Shown here one piece after another: positions 26,083 through 39,910 of a DNA stretch of 64,000 bases. Both the position numbers and the translations under genes were made by a program. Position 1 is the stretch's first letter; each line of letters opens with the position of its first letter. The notes below the pieces were generated by a model. That model was not told the origin of the DNA. It did no database searches and saw only the letters and a list, made by a program, of their open reading frames with translations. The stretch is from Actinomucor elegans (lineage: Eukaryota > Mucoromycota > Mucoromycetes > Mucorales > Mucoraceae): positions 992,001 to 1,056,000 of the forward strand of contig JAMSLZ010000003.1 in the NCBI GenBank assembly GCA_026027325.1, given 5' to 3'.

Positions 26083-27996
26083 TTAAATACATAAGTTTCC
26101 AACCGCATTTTCAATTAAACGAACGTCTCCATCCTCCAAACCACGGAGAACTCTTCTTTTGTTAGTTTTTGATTTGATTTCAACAATTGTTGGTAAGCCA
26201 AAGGTACTTGCTAGACCAGCGAGATCTTCTGAAATAGTAGCAGTTTGCACCACGTTTTCTTCTGAAGCAACCAAAAGTTTATCCAATTTAACACATAAAT
26301 CTCCTAATTCAGGACTGGTGTGTATTTGTTGGATACAAGGAAGTGCTGAGTGAATCCCATTGTCAATCAAACTTCGCACATAAGGGTTTTTACCATTGGT
26401 AAAGCGCTGATCAATCCACTTGTTTGATCTTTGAATTAGGCTGATCATACATTCAACAGTCTTTTCGCAAATGTCCAGTGGTAGGTCAATATAATTTAAT
26501 ACAGCTGCCAAGGCTTGAGGTAGACTGTCATGATCTCGAAGTAAATCCCTGTAGAGTGAACTAGTTAGTTTATGGATTAGCATTCTCTAAAGACATACCA
26601 AACAGAAGAATCACTTCCAAGAGAGATGATATTGAATATAATCCACAAGGCTTCCTTTGTCACTTTCCATTCGTCGTTTCTATAATAGTAAGCGTTTGAA
26701 ATAGTAGGTGTCCATTGAACAGGATCTGCACTGTAGGTATGTCCAGGAACAGTAATATGTGCAACTACGTTCCTCATAACTATGTTATGATCGATGACAT
26801 GCTTGATCATCTCTTCATTTCCAGCTGCTAGATTGGAGATGATAAGATACGCATCTTTTCGGATCTCATTGGGTGCTTGTGGTTCAAGCAGTCGCGTAAT
26901 ACAAGTTAGTAAAGGTGTACGCAACAAGCCTACGACACTACTGTTTGGACCCGATGTGATATTAACTACAGTTCTAATAGCAGGCACAACGACCTTTGGA
27001 GTACCATGGCTATAAAAAAAATCATCAGCTCATATCTTTTGTGTTAGGTTATACAAGTTTTACCGTAAAAGATGTGCTAATCTATCACAAAGTTCATCAG
27101 AGATACAATTGCTTCTATGAAACTCGTTGACATTGTGCATATTATATAAAATTCGTGATAAACCCCAGCTATATGACGCGTTAGTAAAATATACTGTTAT
27201 ACAAATCAATGTACTTTACCAGACTTCTATCTCTAGCTTTGGATAATCAAAAACGATGTATTTCGAGAATATTTCAAACATTGGAAGATACTGCAAAAGT
27301 TAGATTAGTTTACATAGATTGGCAATTTCAGCGTAATACTTGCGTTTTGATAATATTCAGCTACACGGAATCCACCACGCGACATATTCGATAAGGCCCA
27401 CAATAAGGCTTCAACATTTGAATAGTAATCTTCATCATTGAATTGCATTCTTCCTTGATTATGTTGAGATATAGTAGCTTCATCGTATGTATCTTCGTAG
27501 ATATAGCTCAATACATCCACAATGCAACGCGTAAAACCTTTTTTCATCAATTCTTCGCGGTAATCGGGTGATTCACCAGCAACGTTACCAAGAGCCCAGG
27601 CAGCTTGCGCTTTCAGATCGAGCCTGGATCTTCTTTCTGACATGCACTTTAATAACAAGTCGACAAAGCCAGCCTTGATCACAGCATTTGTTTGTTCTGT
27701 AGTGCCAGCCTAATTTTCAAGATGGATTTAGATGAAGTTAATGAGCTTATAAGGTATACTTTACAGCCACGTTTGTAACAATCCAAGCACATTCGAACTA
27801 AACAAAACAGGGATTTATTGCCTATATATTTCAATAGCAGCAGTAGTCCACGTACCTTGATTGAATTACCAAGATCTGATTCCATAAGCTCCTTTATGCG
27901 CGGTAATATGTCCAAACCAAGAATGTCATTGACACTGCTTTCGTCACTATGACCTGATTTTTCGCCAGTGGTTAGATTTATGTAAAAAACACACAC

Positions 27997-28045
<49 letters not shown>

Positions 28046-28326
28046 TATTACTCACCTTGAGTCAAGTATCTACGCAATAAACGAATGCTTTGCTTTATCT
28101 GGTCTCGATCTGTGGAATAGAGCAAATATTTGATAGTTGGTAGCTATAAAGAATGACATTATTCAAGCAGTCGGTTCTTGAACCAATTATCTCCGTTTAT
28201 ATGTTCACTTACAGCATCTTTCTCTACACTGCCACCGTGCGTAGGTAACTTGTGTATAGATACGTTGGACAGTTTACGACTGATCTCTAAAAGTGCGTCT
28301 TCAGGCTCAAACTCGTCAATAGTCAT
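26083..28326 (-). CDS. Importin-alpha-like armadillo-repeat protein without an evident IBB domain
   Basis: Nine exons (28326-28213, 28143-28056, 27953-27856, 27797-27765, 27709-27344, 27290-27220, 27168-27064, 27009-26599, 26548-26083) give 583 residues. The ARM repeats carry the Trp/Asn array of karyopherin-alpha: FECAWIVTNVAAGTTEQT, AQAAWALGNVAGESPDYR, ALLWALSNMSRGG and EALWIIFNI. Canonical importin-alpha starts with a basic importin-beta-binding domain of about 60 residues; here only about 38 acidic residues precede the first ARM unit. A 5'-leader intron seems to end at CTTTTAG just before AAACATG. Exon 4 is 33 nt. Intron 5 (27291-27343) is GC-AG, and intron 2 holds a long CA/TG microsatellite. 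Nuclear-signal recognition or an ARM scaffold role is likely. Confidence 0.8.
27986..28043. repeat. CA/TG microsatellite in an importin-alpha-like intron
   Basis: About 27 CA units with one CG interruption, inside the intron between exons 2 and 3. Confidence 0.95.
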
Positions 28327-28516
28327 GTTTCTAAAAGTCATGGTAATCAAGTTTAGTTTTATTATGATTCCAAATATGCCTAGATCTAGTTTATGAATGG
28401 TCACTATCGCAGTTTTACCTGTTATTATGCGTGTTCTGTTATAAAGTGCTTTGGGTTAAAAAATTAATAGGAAACTGGTACGATACTGTACTATAGTCTA
28501 ATAAGATAGGAAAAAA

Positions 28517-28540
28517 AAAGAGAGAGAGAGAGAGAGGAAA
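28517..28540. repeat. GA microsatellite in the gap between importin-like gene and CSB
   Basis: About nine GA units. The gap 28327-28730 otherwise holds the leader of the importin-like gene and the CSB 3' region; nothing else is seen. Confidence 0.85.
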
Positions 28541-28730
28541 AGTGGTGAAAAAGGCGTGTAATTTTTTATTATTTGTGTGTATATCAGTCACGAAAATGCT
28601 ATATGTAATTAAACTGTCTCACATTTACAATAAGCGCATATTTGTAGGTAGACAGTCAAGACAAAAGGCCCTAACCTAGGTAATGAATCTTGACAGCTGC
28701 GCATCGGGAATTGAATCCAAAAGACTTGCA

Positions 28731-31700
28731 TTAAAAATACTCTTCTTTTAAGATCCAAAGCCCTTTACCAGATGTATCTTTCTCAAACTTGGCTATAGCC
28801 TGTAACATCTTTCTAAACATGATAATTTGTTCTTGGTTGATATTTATATCCAGATTATCCATAATCTCTTTAGAAGTCCCACTTCCACCGTGTTGAGACA
28901 AGTAATCTCTAATTTTTACAATCATTCCTTCCCGTGCAGTATTGTCAAGAATTGTAGCAGATGTATCTAGTGAAACAACCTGTTATTTTCAACCAAATAT
29001 TCTTGGTCTAAATGCGTTATAGTTACCTTGGATCGCAGTACTGCCTGATTCCATGGCCTTTCTTTCTCTCATTCGCGCCAATAAGGTTCCTGAAGACAGC
29101 TTACCTCCACCATTCATTGTTTTGAATCCAGATACAATTCCAGAGCCGAACTTATTGTTTGTGGAAGGAGATCCAGGGGCGCTATTCGTTGAGAATGCAG
29201 GACTACGTTTTCCAAACCTTGGAGGGGGCGTACCTGAACGGTCCTCAAGGAATTGGCGCGGTGCACCTGCTGCTCCAGAACGACCAGTCCAAGTAGGCGT
29301 ACCAATGTCCATCTGACGTCGTTGGCGACGAGACTCTTTTAAAGCAGCAGCAGCTCGTTCGGCAATCAGAGTAGCTATGATCAGAGGTGTATTAGTGTCA
29401 AATTTCTTCTTGGCTGTATATTTGTACCTTCTCGTTCAACAAAGACAGTATCATGAGAAGCAGAGTCCATGATCTGATCGTGCTGTAACGCACTTTGTAT
29501 ACCCGTCATTTCAAATAGACTCTTCAGTATATGATCCTCATGAGCTTGGTCTTGCTGTTTCTCTAATAATTCACGCTCTTTTCGTCTCTCTTCTTGTTCT
29601 AATCGCTCACCAGCACTAATGCAAATATCAGCTACCAATCAATCAATGAATCAACGATCAAACAGGCTTACTATTGTTCTAAACTATTAACACCCTCAAT
29701 GGCTGTCAGTTGCCGCTCATCATCACCCGTTCTAGTCTTCTTTTTCTTTTTCCTGTCTTGGTGATAATTGATCTCTGTTCCTTTGAATAATTCACCAGTT
29801 TCCGTACCAATTGCATCTTCAGAGGCCAATGTGAACAATGACTGCAGATTACTTGCGTCAAAGAACCGCCGTTGTTTGGGATCTTTTAAAATTTTGTTTG
29901 TGAGGAACTGCTTGTAAATTTGACGATGATAGATCTTTTCTTCTATGGTACCGCTGGTCATTAACCGATAGACGGTGACTTCTTTCTTTTGACCCAGTCT
30001 CCATGCTCTTTCTCGAGCTTGCATATCGGTAGAAGGATTCTAACAAATAGCAAAATTTTTATTAGCTGAAATAGTACATGATTGGTACCGCCAGTTGCTT
30101 ACCCAGTCAGGATCAAACAATATCACTCGATCTGCACCCGTTAGATTCAAGCCTAATCCACCAACTTTGGTTGTCAACAGAAACACAAAGATGTCTGGAG
30201 TTGTATTATACGCATTGACCAAGGCAATACGTTGGCCAACAGGCGTAGTACCATCCATCCTCAAATAACTATAGTTCTGGCGCTTCACCATGATCTCTAA
30301 AATGTCTAGCATTTGTCTCGTCTGACAAAACAGTAGCACACGGTGCTGCTGCTGCTTCCACATTTTTAATAGAGCGCGAACTACCACCATTTTACCACTT
30401 CGATCAGGATTGCCATAGTCTGCATCCGTTCGAGCTAATGTCAAGTTGATAATATCTGGGTGATTGCATATCTTTCGTACGATATCAATACCAAAAAGCA
30501 CTTGACGTCGACGTTCTAGGATAGCATCCATATCTTTTGAATGTATAAACTTCAGATAAGCCTGTCTTTGAGGTTTGGTCAGTTTACAAAAAAGCACTTG
30601 CTCGTTTTTTTTTGGTAAATCAGAAGCAACGTCTACTTTCATTCGACGAAGAAGATATGGATTGATCAAATCTCGTAACATACAAGCACATTTGTATGCT
30701 GTTTGGACTTGAACATTGGTCGCATTAGCATATCCTCCAATACCAATAGGTACAGAGAATTGTGTTTGAAACACAGGAAGTGTCTATATATCCAAAGAAT
30801 CAGCTTTTCTCTATCGTAGCATTGGTATGCTTAACTTACACCGAGTCTACCAGGAAATATGAAATCAAACAGTGACCATAGCTCTTTCAGATTGTTCTGG
30901 ATAGGTGTTCCTGATAATATGATTCTATGTGGTGTCTTATAATGATGATCAATCGAAAGCTAAAAACGCAGTCATACTAAGAGCTAACCTTGAACTGCTT
31001 TATCGCCAAAGTAGTGCTAGAATCAGGATTTCTGATTTTATGACCTTCATCTAAAACAATATAACCCCATTTATGCTTTAAAAGAATCTCGCGATAGCTT
31101 TGTACGCCACTATAGGTCGTAATCAGGACACCACCACATTGGACATATTGCTCCACCAGAGCAGCAGCATTCTTACCTGCCTTGGTGGTTAATATACTCC
31201 TCACAGAAGACCTTCCTTTCCTTGATTGTTTTGCGCTTTTGCCTCGACGATCTGGCTCATATTCTTCCTCATCGTCTTCGTTATACACGTTATTCTGAAG
31301 CTCTTCATCCTCAAAGTCTTCTTCATCATCGTCGTCTGAATAACTCTTCTTTTTTTTCTTTTTTTTGCCGTCCGATATCAATGATTTAACACCTGAACCA
31401 CTAGCATGAAGTATAGCTACTCTTAATGGAGGCCACCATTTGTGGAATTCCTGTACCCATTGCTTCATGACAGTAGCAGGACATACAATAATGGAAGGTT
31501 GACCAGGACCCAATACTTTTGAATAATACAAGCCAGACAGAAAGGCAATCACTTGTATTGTTTTACCTAGACCCATCTCATCACCTAGAATACCGCCTAC
31601 TTTCTGTTGATGTAATTCCCAAAGCCACTGTACACCTTGTCATAGAATGAATCTCATTTGAACGCAGTAAAAAATAGCATAATATACTTACAAGTCTTTT

Positions 31701-32908
31701 GATAATCAAATAAGCAATCCCAAAGCTCACCAGGTACTCTCATACCATGATCAAATTCGACATCTTCGAAATTGGGATGAGCTCTATACTGCTCTTCTTC
31801 ATCCTCGTCTATTTCACCTTGGGCTTGTAATTTAGATTCAATATCTTCAATAGACAAATGCACAGCATCGCTCTATTGTTACGGAAAAAAAAATATATAT
31901 CAGTGTTCATAACTAGTTTCACCCATTTCAAACACTGCAATTACATGTGTAGCTCGATAACGCATGATTCTTCTATTATGGATCCAATCATTCAATCTCT
32001 TTTGGTAGTTAGCTTCTGATCCATCATCTTCATAGATTTCATCCAGTTTCTGTATAACGGGTTTCTTTAATACGAGTTCGTCATCGTCATCATCCAATAT
32101 CAGATCATCGACCGATGGTTCATCCTGGTCTTGATCATCCTCGATATACTCGTCATCTTCTAGTTTTCGTTTTAATGATGTGGACGATGACTCGGCAGCG
32201 TAATGGCTGGGAGCATACAAATTCGTATGAGACATGTCATGCCCAGTTCCCGGGAAAACGGTATTAGCAGTTGCTTCTGTATCATGTTTTTTGACATGAT
32301 ATTCCGGCAAATGATCAAACGGTGTAATCTTGCCTGTCCTCACCAAGAAATCACGTTGTGTTTCATTATCCTGTCTGACGTTCATATCGATAGGCGCATT
32401 GGCTTTGTATCGTTCTCTTTCGCGCTCTTTAATACGGTGCAGAATATCCTTTTGGTCGCGTGTAGCATCGTGCAATCGTTTAGCTTGTTGAGTGATCTTG
32501 GGTAGTATCTTTTCTTTGTCCAATGATTGCTTTAGCTTAGATTTGAGTAGGTCCAATTGGCTCTGAGCAGCTCTAGATAAAATGAAGTAAAAAAGACGTA
32601 TTTTAGCCAACCAAAAGCGCACTACTATTCTATTTTATTTTTTACTCAATTTCTTTGTTGGCTTTGGTGAGTCGTTTTTGATCCAATTCATCGTCTCTCT
32701 CGGCCAATGCTTTATCGGCCTATGATAAGGAATTAACGATAGAAAAAGGTATGCTTGGTTTTCTTCTATACCTTTTCCATAAGAGATTTTTCTAACTCAT
32801 ATTGATCTACGAGATCTACTCCGAGTTGCTCGAGTTCATTGCCAACTGTTTCGTTTCCGTCGTCTGAAAGTGAGTGTATTTCAGAAAGAGGCGACGAGTC
32901 TTGACTCA
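28731..32908 (-). CDS. Rad26/CSB (ERCC6)-type SWI2/SNF2 ATPase for transcription-coupled repair
   Basis: DNA-dependent translocase that recognises RNA polymerase II stalled at lesions and starts transcription-coupled repair. About ten introns; roughly 1,150 residues from an ATG at 32908. An N-terminal coiled coil and acidic block come first. Helicase motifs follow: [15 protein letters not shown] (I), DEGHKIRNP (II), [10 protein letters not shown] (III), [20 protein letters not shown] (V) and [14 protein letters not shown] (VI). Between motifs Ia and II is an insert of about 60 residues (around 31190-31370), alternating Lys, Asp/Glu and Arg. The last exon (28966-28731) encodes a C-terminal winged helix ([16 protein letters not shown] ... 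[12 protein letters not shown]), as in CSB. Its junction needs the acceptor at 28967, because the nearer AG would shift the frame. It is the second repair gene in this window besides FPG. Confidence 0.92.
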
Positions 32909-32911
32909 TAA

Positions 32912-32931
32912 TATATATATATATATATATA
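32912..32931. repeat. TA microsatellite just upstream of the CSB start
   Basis: Ten TA units in the 5' leader/promoter, immediately beyond the start codon. Confidence 0.85.
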
Positions 32932-33148
32932 ATGAAACAAAAAAGAAAGAGATAAACCGCAGTAAATAAGCGAAAGGTGATATATATATAGAGTAGGTTA
33001 TTATGTGACTTTTATTATTAATAACGGTTTTGCATACAAAAAAACGTTTAAAATGGCTGGGGGCATTCCTAAAAGCTTTCTTTCAAAAAAGATGAGTGAC
33101 TAAATACAAAAAAAAGTAAGGGAAATGAGAATATATGAAATCTAATAT

Positions 33149-34101
<953 letters not shown>

Positions 34102-36276
34102 TTAAGCGGCAGTGGCTAAATTTGCAGGGGGTCTCTGAATTTTTTCCTGCACAGGAATTACGGGATTATCTAATGAGATCAAATCAATTGATGATTACCT
34201 GATATGCTTTGGGGTGAGACGAACGAGCAATAAATGCGAGTCACAAGTGACGTAGCAAATGCTATTCAATCATGATAAGCACATGATAGAAACGCGCCTT
34301 AAGAAACTGGTATTTTATTATGTCTTTACCCGTGGCTATATTACAAGACCCTGACCAGAGGTCAATCTCTCTCTTTTTTTTTTTTCTCAAAGAGATTATG
34401 ACACGTCAAATTTTAAACCAATCAAATCACGCCATTTTCCCCACAAATTCAGCTTGGATTGGGTTACATGTCCATTTCATCGGCTTGTATCCATTGGAGC
34501 ACAAAAGAAAAAGCCTAAACTTTACTGATCGTGTCCATATGATTAGCGGCTAAACTATCTTTTTTGCTAAATTGGGTCCATATTCTCAAGGCGTGGGTTA
34601 TCTCGTATAGATCGGGAGACTACATTGCCGAATTACTCAGATATGGAAAAAAAATAGATTATAGTCTTTAGAGATCCCTATCCCTTGTATCTTTTTTTTT
34701 TTATAATCTATAGCATTTTCATCGTATCTCTCTATACACCAGTTGGCATTTTACTCGTTTTTCATTGCGAACATTTGAACGAAAAGCATAACTCTGGCAG
34801 GCTAGGATTGGCTTTCGCGAAACAATAAAAAAAAACCCAATTAATGTTATTGGCTAGTATGGATTGCATATCAATATCCATGGCATGACTAGGGGAAAGT
34901 TTATAAAATTGGTAATTAAATTGCAGTGGCGAAAAATCGATAAACCAGAGTGTATCTTTTCTATTTGAATAACTCTTGTTTTCTTTTTCTTTGTTTTGAA
35001 AACCTTTCACCAATTGGTTGGATTAATATTCACTAAAATAAAGAAACTGAATTAGTTAGCTCCTTGGTGCAAAACCACGGCAAAAAAATATATGTATATT
35101 ATTTTATTTAAACTGTCTGTATATTTATTTTGCCACAGAGACTATCTACAAAAGCCTTGAGGAACTACCCAAAGGAATACCCAATCAATTGACGACAAAC
35201 TTATTTTTTTTTTTTGCAAGTCTGTTATGATTCTTGCAATTGGGCTTACAATACTGTTATTGAAAGTAAATTCGATTTATATTATACTGCTGCAGTATCG
35301 GTTAAAGAAGACTAGGTTAAATCAACTCGACAAGTTATGTACTTAATGCCAGTATGCAACACACTTTAGGGCTTATGTCTTATTATGAGCTCTGCCTCTT
35401 GTACATTAGAGATATTGGCCCTAATATTTGTTTTATAAAGTTTATCCTTGTTTCAAATATCATATATTAAATACTTCCTATTTATACATTCAATTGGAGA
35501 TCCTTCCTAATAATCTTTACAACCTTCAGTATTTTTAAATAACCAAAATGAATAGTGGAAATGAAAAGAAGCTTTATTCATTCAGTTCATTCTTTCAATA
35601 AAGTAGATTTTGATACTCTATAAGGCATATATTTTTTGATAAATAATACATTTATATTCTTTAGTTAAAAATACTTTCTAGCGATATCTGGAACCTGCGG
35701 CATTGCTTATTCTTTAGTCGCCAAAATATATAAAGAATAAGTCAAACAAATAAGACATTTTTTTTATTTAAATACCATACATGGTTTATTCCTTCTAATA
35801 AGCCGCCCGGCTTTTTTACATGCTTAATTATGAAATACTGATAAATAGCTTCTTTATTAAGTGTAAACTTTTATTTTAATGAATATGACAACACTAACTA
35901 AAGACATATAAATATAACGTTGTACACCTGTGACATACTTTGCATATGTTATTCATGATGATATTAAACCTCTTGATATACTTCTTTATCTTTATGTTGC
36001 TTTTCTTTCCTTCCATATTTTTTTGATGAAAAAATGGACAGGTCCTTTGATTAGGCTGACTGTACTACTGTCCGGTAACGTCACAATAATGTGAATAGTT
36101 CTCAATAATAATTTAGATAAATTGGAAATACTTGATAGAGTAGGCTATGTGAGATCCAATTGGTTTTGTTGGTAAATATGTGGAAGTGTATGTTATGGAG
36201 AGAAAGCTTGATTTATTGAACTGATATTTATGCATATTTAATAAATGACAGAGATATAAGGAAATAACTTGTTCAC

Positions 36277-36303
36277 ACTACTACTACTACTACTACTACT
36301 ACT
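36277..36303. repeat. CTA trinucleotide microsatellite
   Basis: About nine CTA units immediately before a dispersed-repeat copy. Confidence 0.9.
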
Positions 36304-36358
36304 GGATGCTACATTAAAATTGGGATCAGTTGAAAGATTTAGTGACCATTAGATTTAA
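36303..36358 (+). repeat. Dispersed intergenic repeat, degenerate copy
   Basis: TGGATGCTACATTAAAATTG, then GGATCAGTTGAAAGATTTAG and GACCATTAGATTTAA; block order as in 15050. Confidence 0.45.
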
Positions 36359-37960
36359 TTTTAATATACTAGATGTTAAACTTGAAGCAATTGGTTATAG
36401 TGCGTTGGATGTCGAAGTTGGAAATAGTCTAAATCAGATTTGATATAATGTGAACTGTTGCAAGATCCGATAGTGATAGGTGAGATCTTTCTCGTCAGGC
36501 AGTATATTTGGATTTACTAGATTTCTGTGAACGGCTTTAGTTGTATTTTATGGATTTAAATAGTATTTGTAGATACTCTTCCATTTATATTGGATACCAC
36601 AAGTTAGAACCGTTCTCGTTAAACACCACATTCAGGTTAGGCGTATACTTCTTTATTTGCAATAATACATTGTTGATGTGAAGTTGTTCAGCATAGCTTC
36701 GAAGATGGTGTCTCGAAACATATGAATTTTTACATTTAGTATAATAATGAGCAACGATATTTTTAGGCCTTATTTCAAGATAAAATCTGCGAGATATTAT
36801 TGGAGTATCATTCATATTAATTAGAGTATCTGAATACCGAGTAAAATTAGATTTACAAGTCTAGGGAGATAGTTTGCGTTTTTCAACTTTTTCTACTGAG
36901 AAATGTCTAAAGATAAAGGTTTTTCGTCCATAAATTCTTTCTTTACTACGATATCTTTGTTTGGTTGGAATACATTTTATTTGTGATTCATTTCAAATAT
37001 GTCCTTTTCCAAAGTAACTGCATGCTCTTGGCAATTCTAGTACTTTTGGTATTCTCATTTCGTTGGTCGATCAATGTAATCAATATGGGCAATTCAAAAT
37101 CCGCTTATAGAATATTATGTAATATATATATATATATATATATTCAGTCAGATCATGGCCCAATAAGTGCAAGATACGGGTAATCTAATGCGAAGCTGAA
37201 TCTATTTTGTCCAAGAGATGTATTGTTAAAAATAAGTCGATTGCAGACAATTTCCCCGCGAATCATCAAGGTCCAAACTTTCAGAGCTTATTTATTTTTT
37301 TAAAGCGTGTTTTCATCACATAGTTTTGAGATATTGTCCATTTATCTCAACAAGGGTTGTGTTTTTGACACGTGTCATGACAGTACTTTAACGACAAAAA
37401 ATATCAAATTAAACTCTGCAGATGAAATAAATATGAGATACTATTTAAACCATGTAGTTCATAATCAAATTATGTACAGACTATATCAAGATACTCTCTG
37501 CGTATCTATGCGTTTTTGTTATTAAAAAAAGTCGACACAAAGCTCTCTAATGTTATTTTTTGATTTTTATTTGGAAGATCACCAGCAAATTGCATAATTT
37601 TCATTGGTTATGAAGAATAAATGTGTACTAACAATGATAGAACTTTGAGATTACACCATAAAACAGTGTCAAATGCGCTATTTTAATCTAGCCTATATTA
37701 AAAATAGTATAATCACTGGCAAAATGCTTCAAAATGCCGATATTATTTTACTCTTCTGTCTCTGGATCAATATGTCTTCTCTTTTTTTATTTCCTTATAA
37801 AACTTGTGCCATTCGAAAGAAAACAATTCTTTACAAAAAATTTATTAGCCAATCAATGCAATAACATGTATGTAGCTTTTGTACGATCTATTATTTGATT
37901 TTAAAGAGTCTTCTGGTCCAACCTATATTTTTTTCGGAAAATCCTGGCAATAGTAATACG

Positions 37961-38052
37961 CCATTCAGCACTAGATCTTCTGTCGGATCTCGTTTCAATA
38001 TTGCATTTAATTAACTTTTCATGTTCAAATCAATGTTGCATCCCATCTGAAT
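37961..38052 (-). repeat. Dispersed intergenic repeat, copy with an internal insertion
   Basis: Minus strand: CAGATGGGATGCAACATTGA, about 30 extra bases, then TTGAAACGAGATCCGACAGA and AGATCTAGTGC. Confidence 0.5.
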
Positions 38053-38115
38053 GTCTGAACTACTCATTTTATCATTTTAAATGACTGTCTTTTGTTTTTA
38101 TTTATCCATCCCTCG

Positions 38116-38151
<36 letters not shown>

Positions 38152-38409
38152 AATAGATGGGCATACAGTACAAATGTGGATGATTCTTGTGTAAGCTAAT
38201 ATGACGAAATCAAGAACACCGATCAATTCATCTAGTACCACTAAGCTAAAAGTTGGCTATGGATTTATATTATTTAGCGCCAAAAGATGACGCGTCCGAG
38301 GGTGGCCTCCTATTTCCCGATTATTGATGGGTAGCAAATATAGTCTTTATTATATGTATATATGGAATGGGTGCGTATATATATAAAGATGGATGCAAAG
38401 GTATAATTA

Positions 38410-38873
38410 TTATAAAGTAGTAACTGCAGCTTTAGTAGCATTATTCACAGAGGATGCATTATCCAAAAGAGAAAAGTTATCCGTTGTCGAGTTTAAAAAG
38501 GCAAATGTAGCTTGCATATCAAAATAACTATCAATATCCAGCAATTCTACCTTTTTAGTGTCATGATCGTCATTTTTTGGAGTTTTGAGAACAGGGGAAG
38601 AAGTAGATGACGTTTCTTCGTTGCTTGAGACAGATTGTTGTTTGTCGTTTGATGCTGGTAGTGGTGGTGGTAGCGGTGATGGTAGTTGATAAGCTGTTGT
38701 GTCTACTGAAGGAGTTGGTGGTGCACTGCATCGCTTTTCATCACGTAAAGACTTTTTGGATTTCTTCTTTTCAAAAAGAAGGAACTAAAGGATCTTCTTT
38801 GCTTCATTTCAGGCGCTTTTTGCTGATCATTGTTTTGTTTTACGGGTTCTGTTTGAACGGGTACTTGTTTTTG

Positions 38874-38917
<44 letters not shown>

Positions 38918-39365
38918 GTTGTTGTTGTTGTTGTTGTTGTGTGACCTCTAATTTATATTGTTTTTGTAACCGCATGGCAGGTGTAGGCATAGTCGTCGGA
39001 GACTCGGTTAATAATAGACTCGCTTGAGGCGGTGATGGTGGTGATGGATCAGGTACCGTATTGGTCGGCTCAACTGCTTCTTTTTCTGCAGTGTCACTCT
39101 TGTCATCAATTTCTTCTATAGTATCTGTGATTATATGATAATGCTGTTCTTGAACACCATTGGTAGGTTCCCAATAAGATAGATTCCATTGTCTTTGCAT
39201 ATGTCTAGCTTCTTCAAATATATTGAACCAATTGATAGGTATCACCGCACGCAATTGTTTTGTCCAGAGATGGATTGGTGGGTTTCCTGCATAGTCAAAT
39301 GCAAGATACGCATCAAAATTTTCAGGTAAATATCTGTAATTTGCCACGTTTTTCTTTAGTTATCA

Positions 39366-39401
<36 letters not shown>

Positions 39402-39764
39402 TTGCTTCAGACCATCTCAAATCTTCCAACAAATCAGTGCCTAAGCATAATGTCAATGTCATGTCATTCTAATTACTATTAGGTGTAACTTACGCAGCAC
39501 TGAAAAGCAGCACATGTCATCATCCCAACCTAAGCATCGGTGAGTGAACGAATCGTAGGATATGTTGTATAACTTACCTTGAAACAAAGCTATAGCAATC
39601 AGTTTAATCTTTATAATATACAATTCACCTTGTTGAAGTTGGTTTGTTGGGACATGGTCCAGTGTCTCTTCGTGGATAGAGGCAGTTTTAGTACTTTCAT
39701 TTGAGGCGTATTTTGGTGCATGGGAACTGGGCCAATTTGTTATAAATTGCTTTTGTTTTGACAT
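38410..39764 (-). CDS. Hypothetical protein with a polyglutamine tract
   Basis: Six exons (39764-39629, 39589-39578, 39529-39494, 39440-39401, 39333-38844, 38784-38410) join in frame to 362 residues. The second exon is only 12 nt. The conserved-looking part is residues 45-140: WDDDMCCFSVLRTDLLEDLR, then YLPENFDAYLAFDYAGNPPI and a Trp-rich segment ending in QRQWNLSYWEP. A Pro/Ser linker is followed by about 22 Gln with one Arg (38872-38940; CAA then CAG codons), a Lys-rich patch (EKKKSKKSLRDEKR) and a Ser/Thr tail. Without the intron at 38785-38843 the frame would stop early. Not recognised; a regulatory or scaffolding protein is a guess. The poly-Q tract is probably length-variable. Confidence 0.6.
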
Positions 39765-39910
39765 GATATAAAAAAGTGAAAAAAGAAGGGAATACGATCA
39801 AACAAAAAGCAGACTATATATACGTCTAGTAACACGACATAATTCTATAGGAGTCGATCTTGTACAACGACATGGGCTGTTAACATTTATGGTTTTATAT
39901 ATAAAAGATT

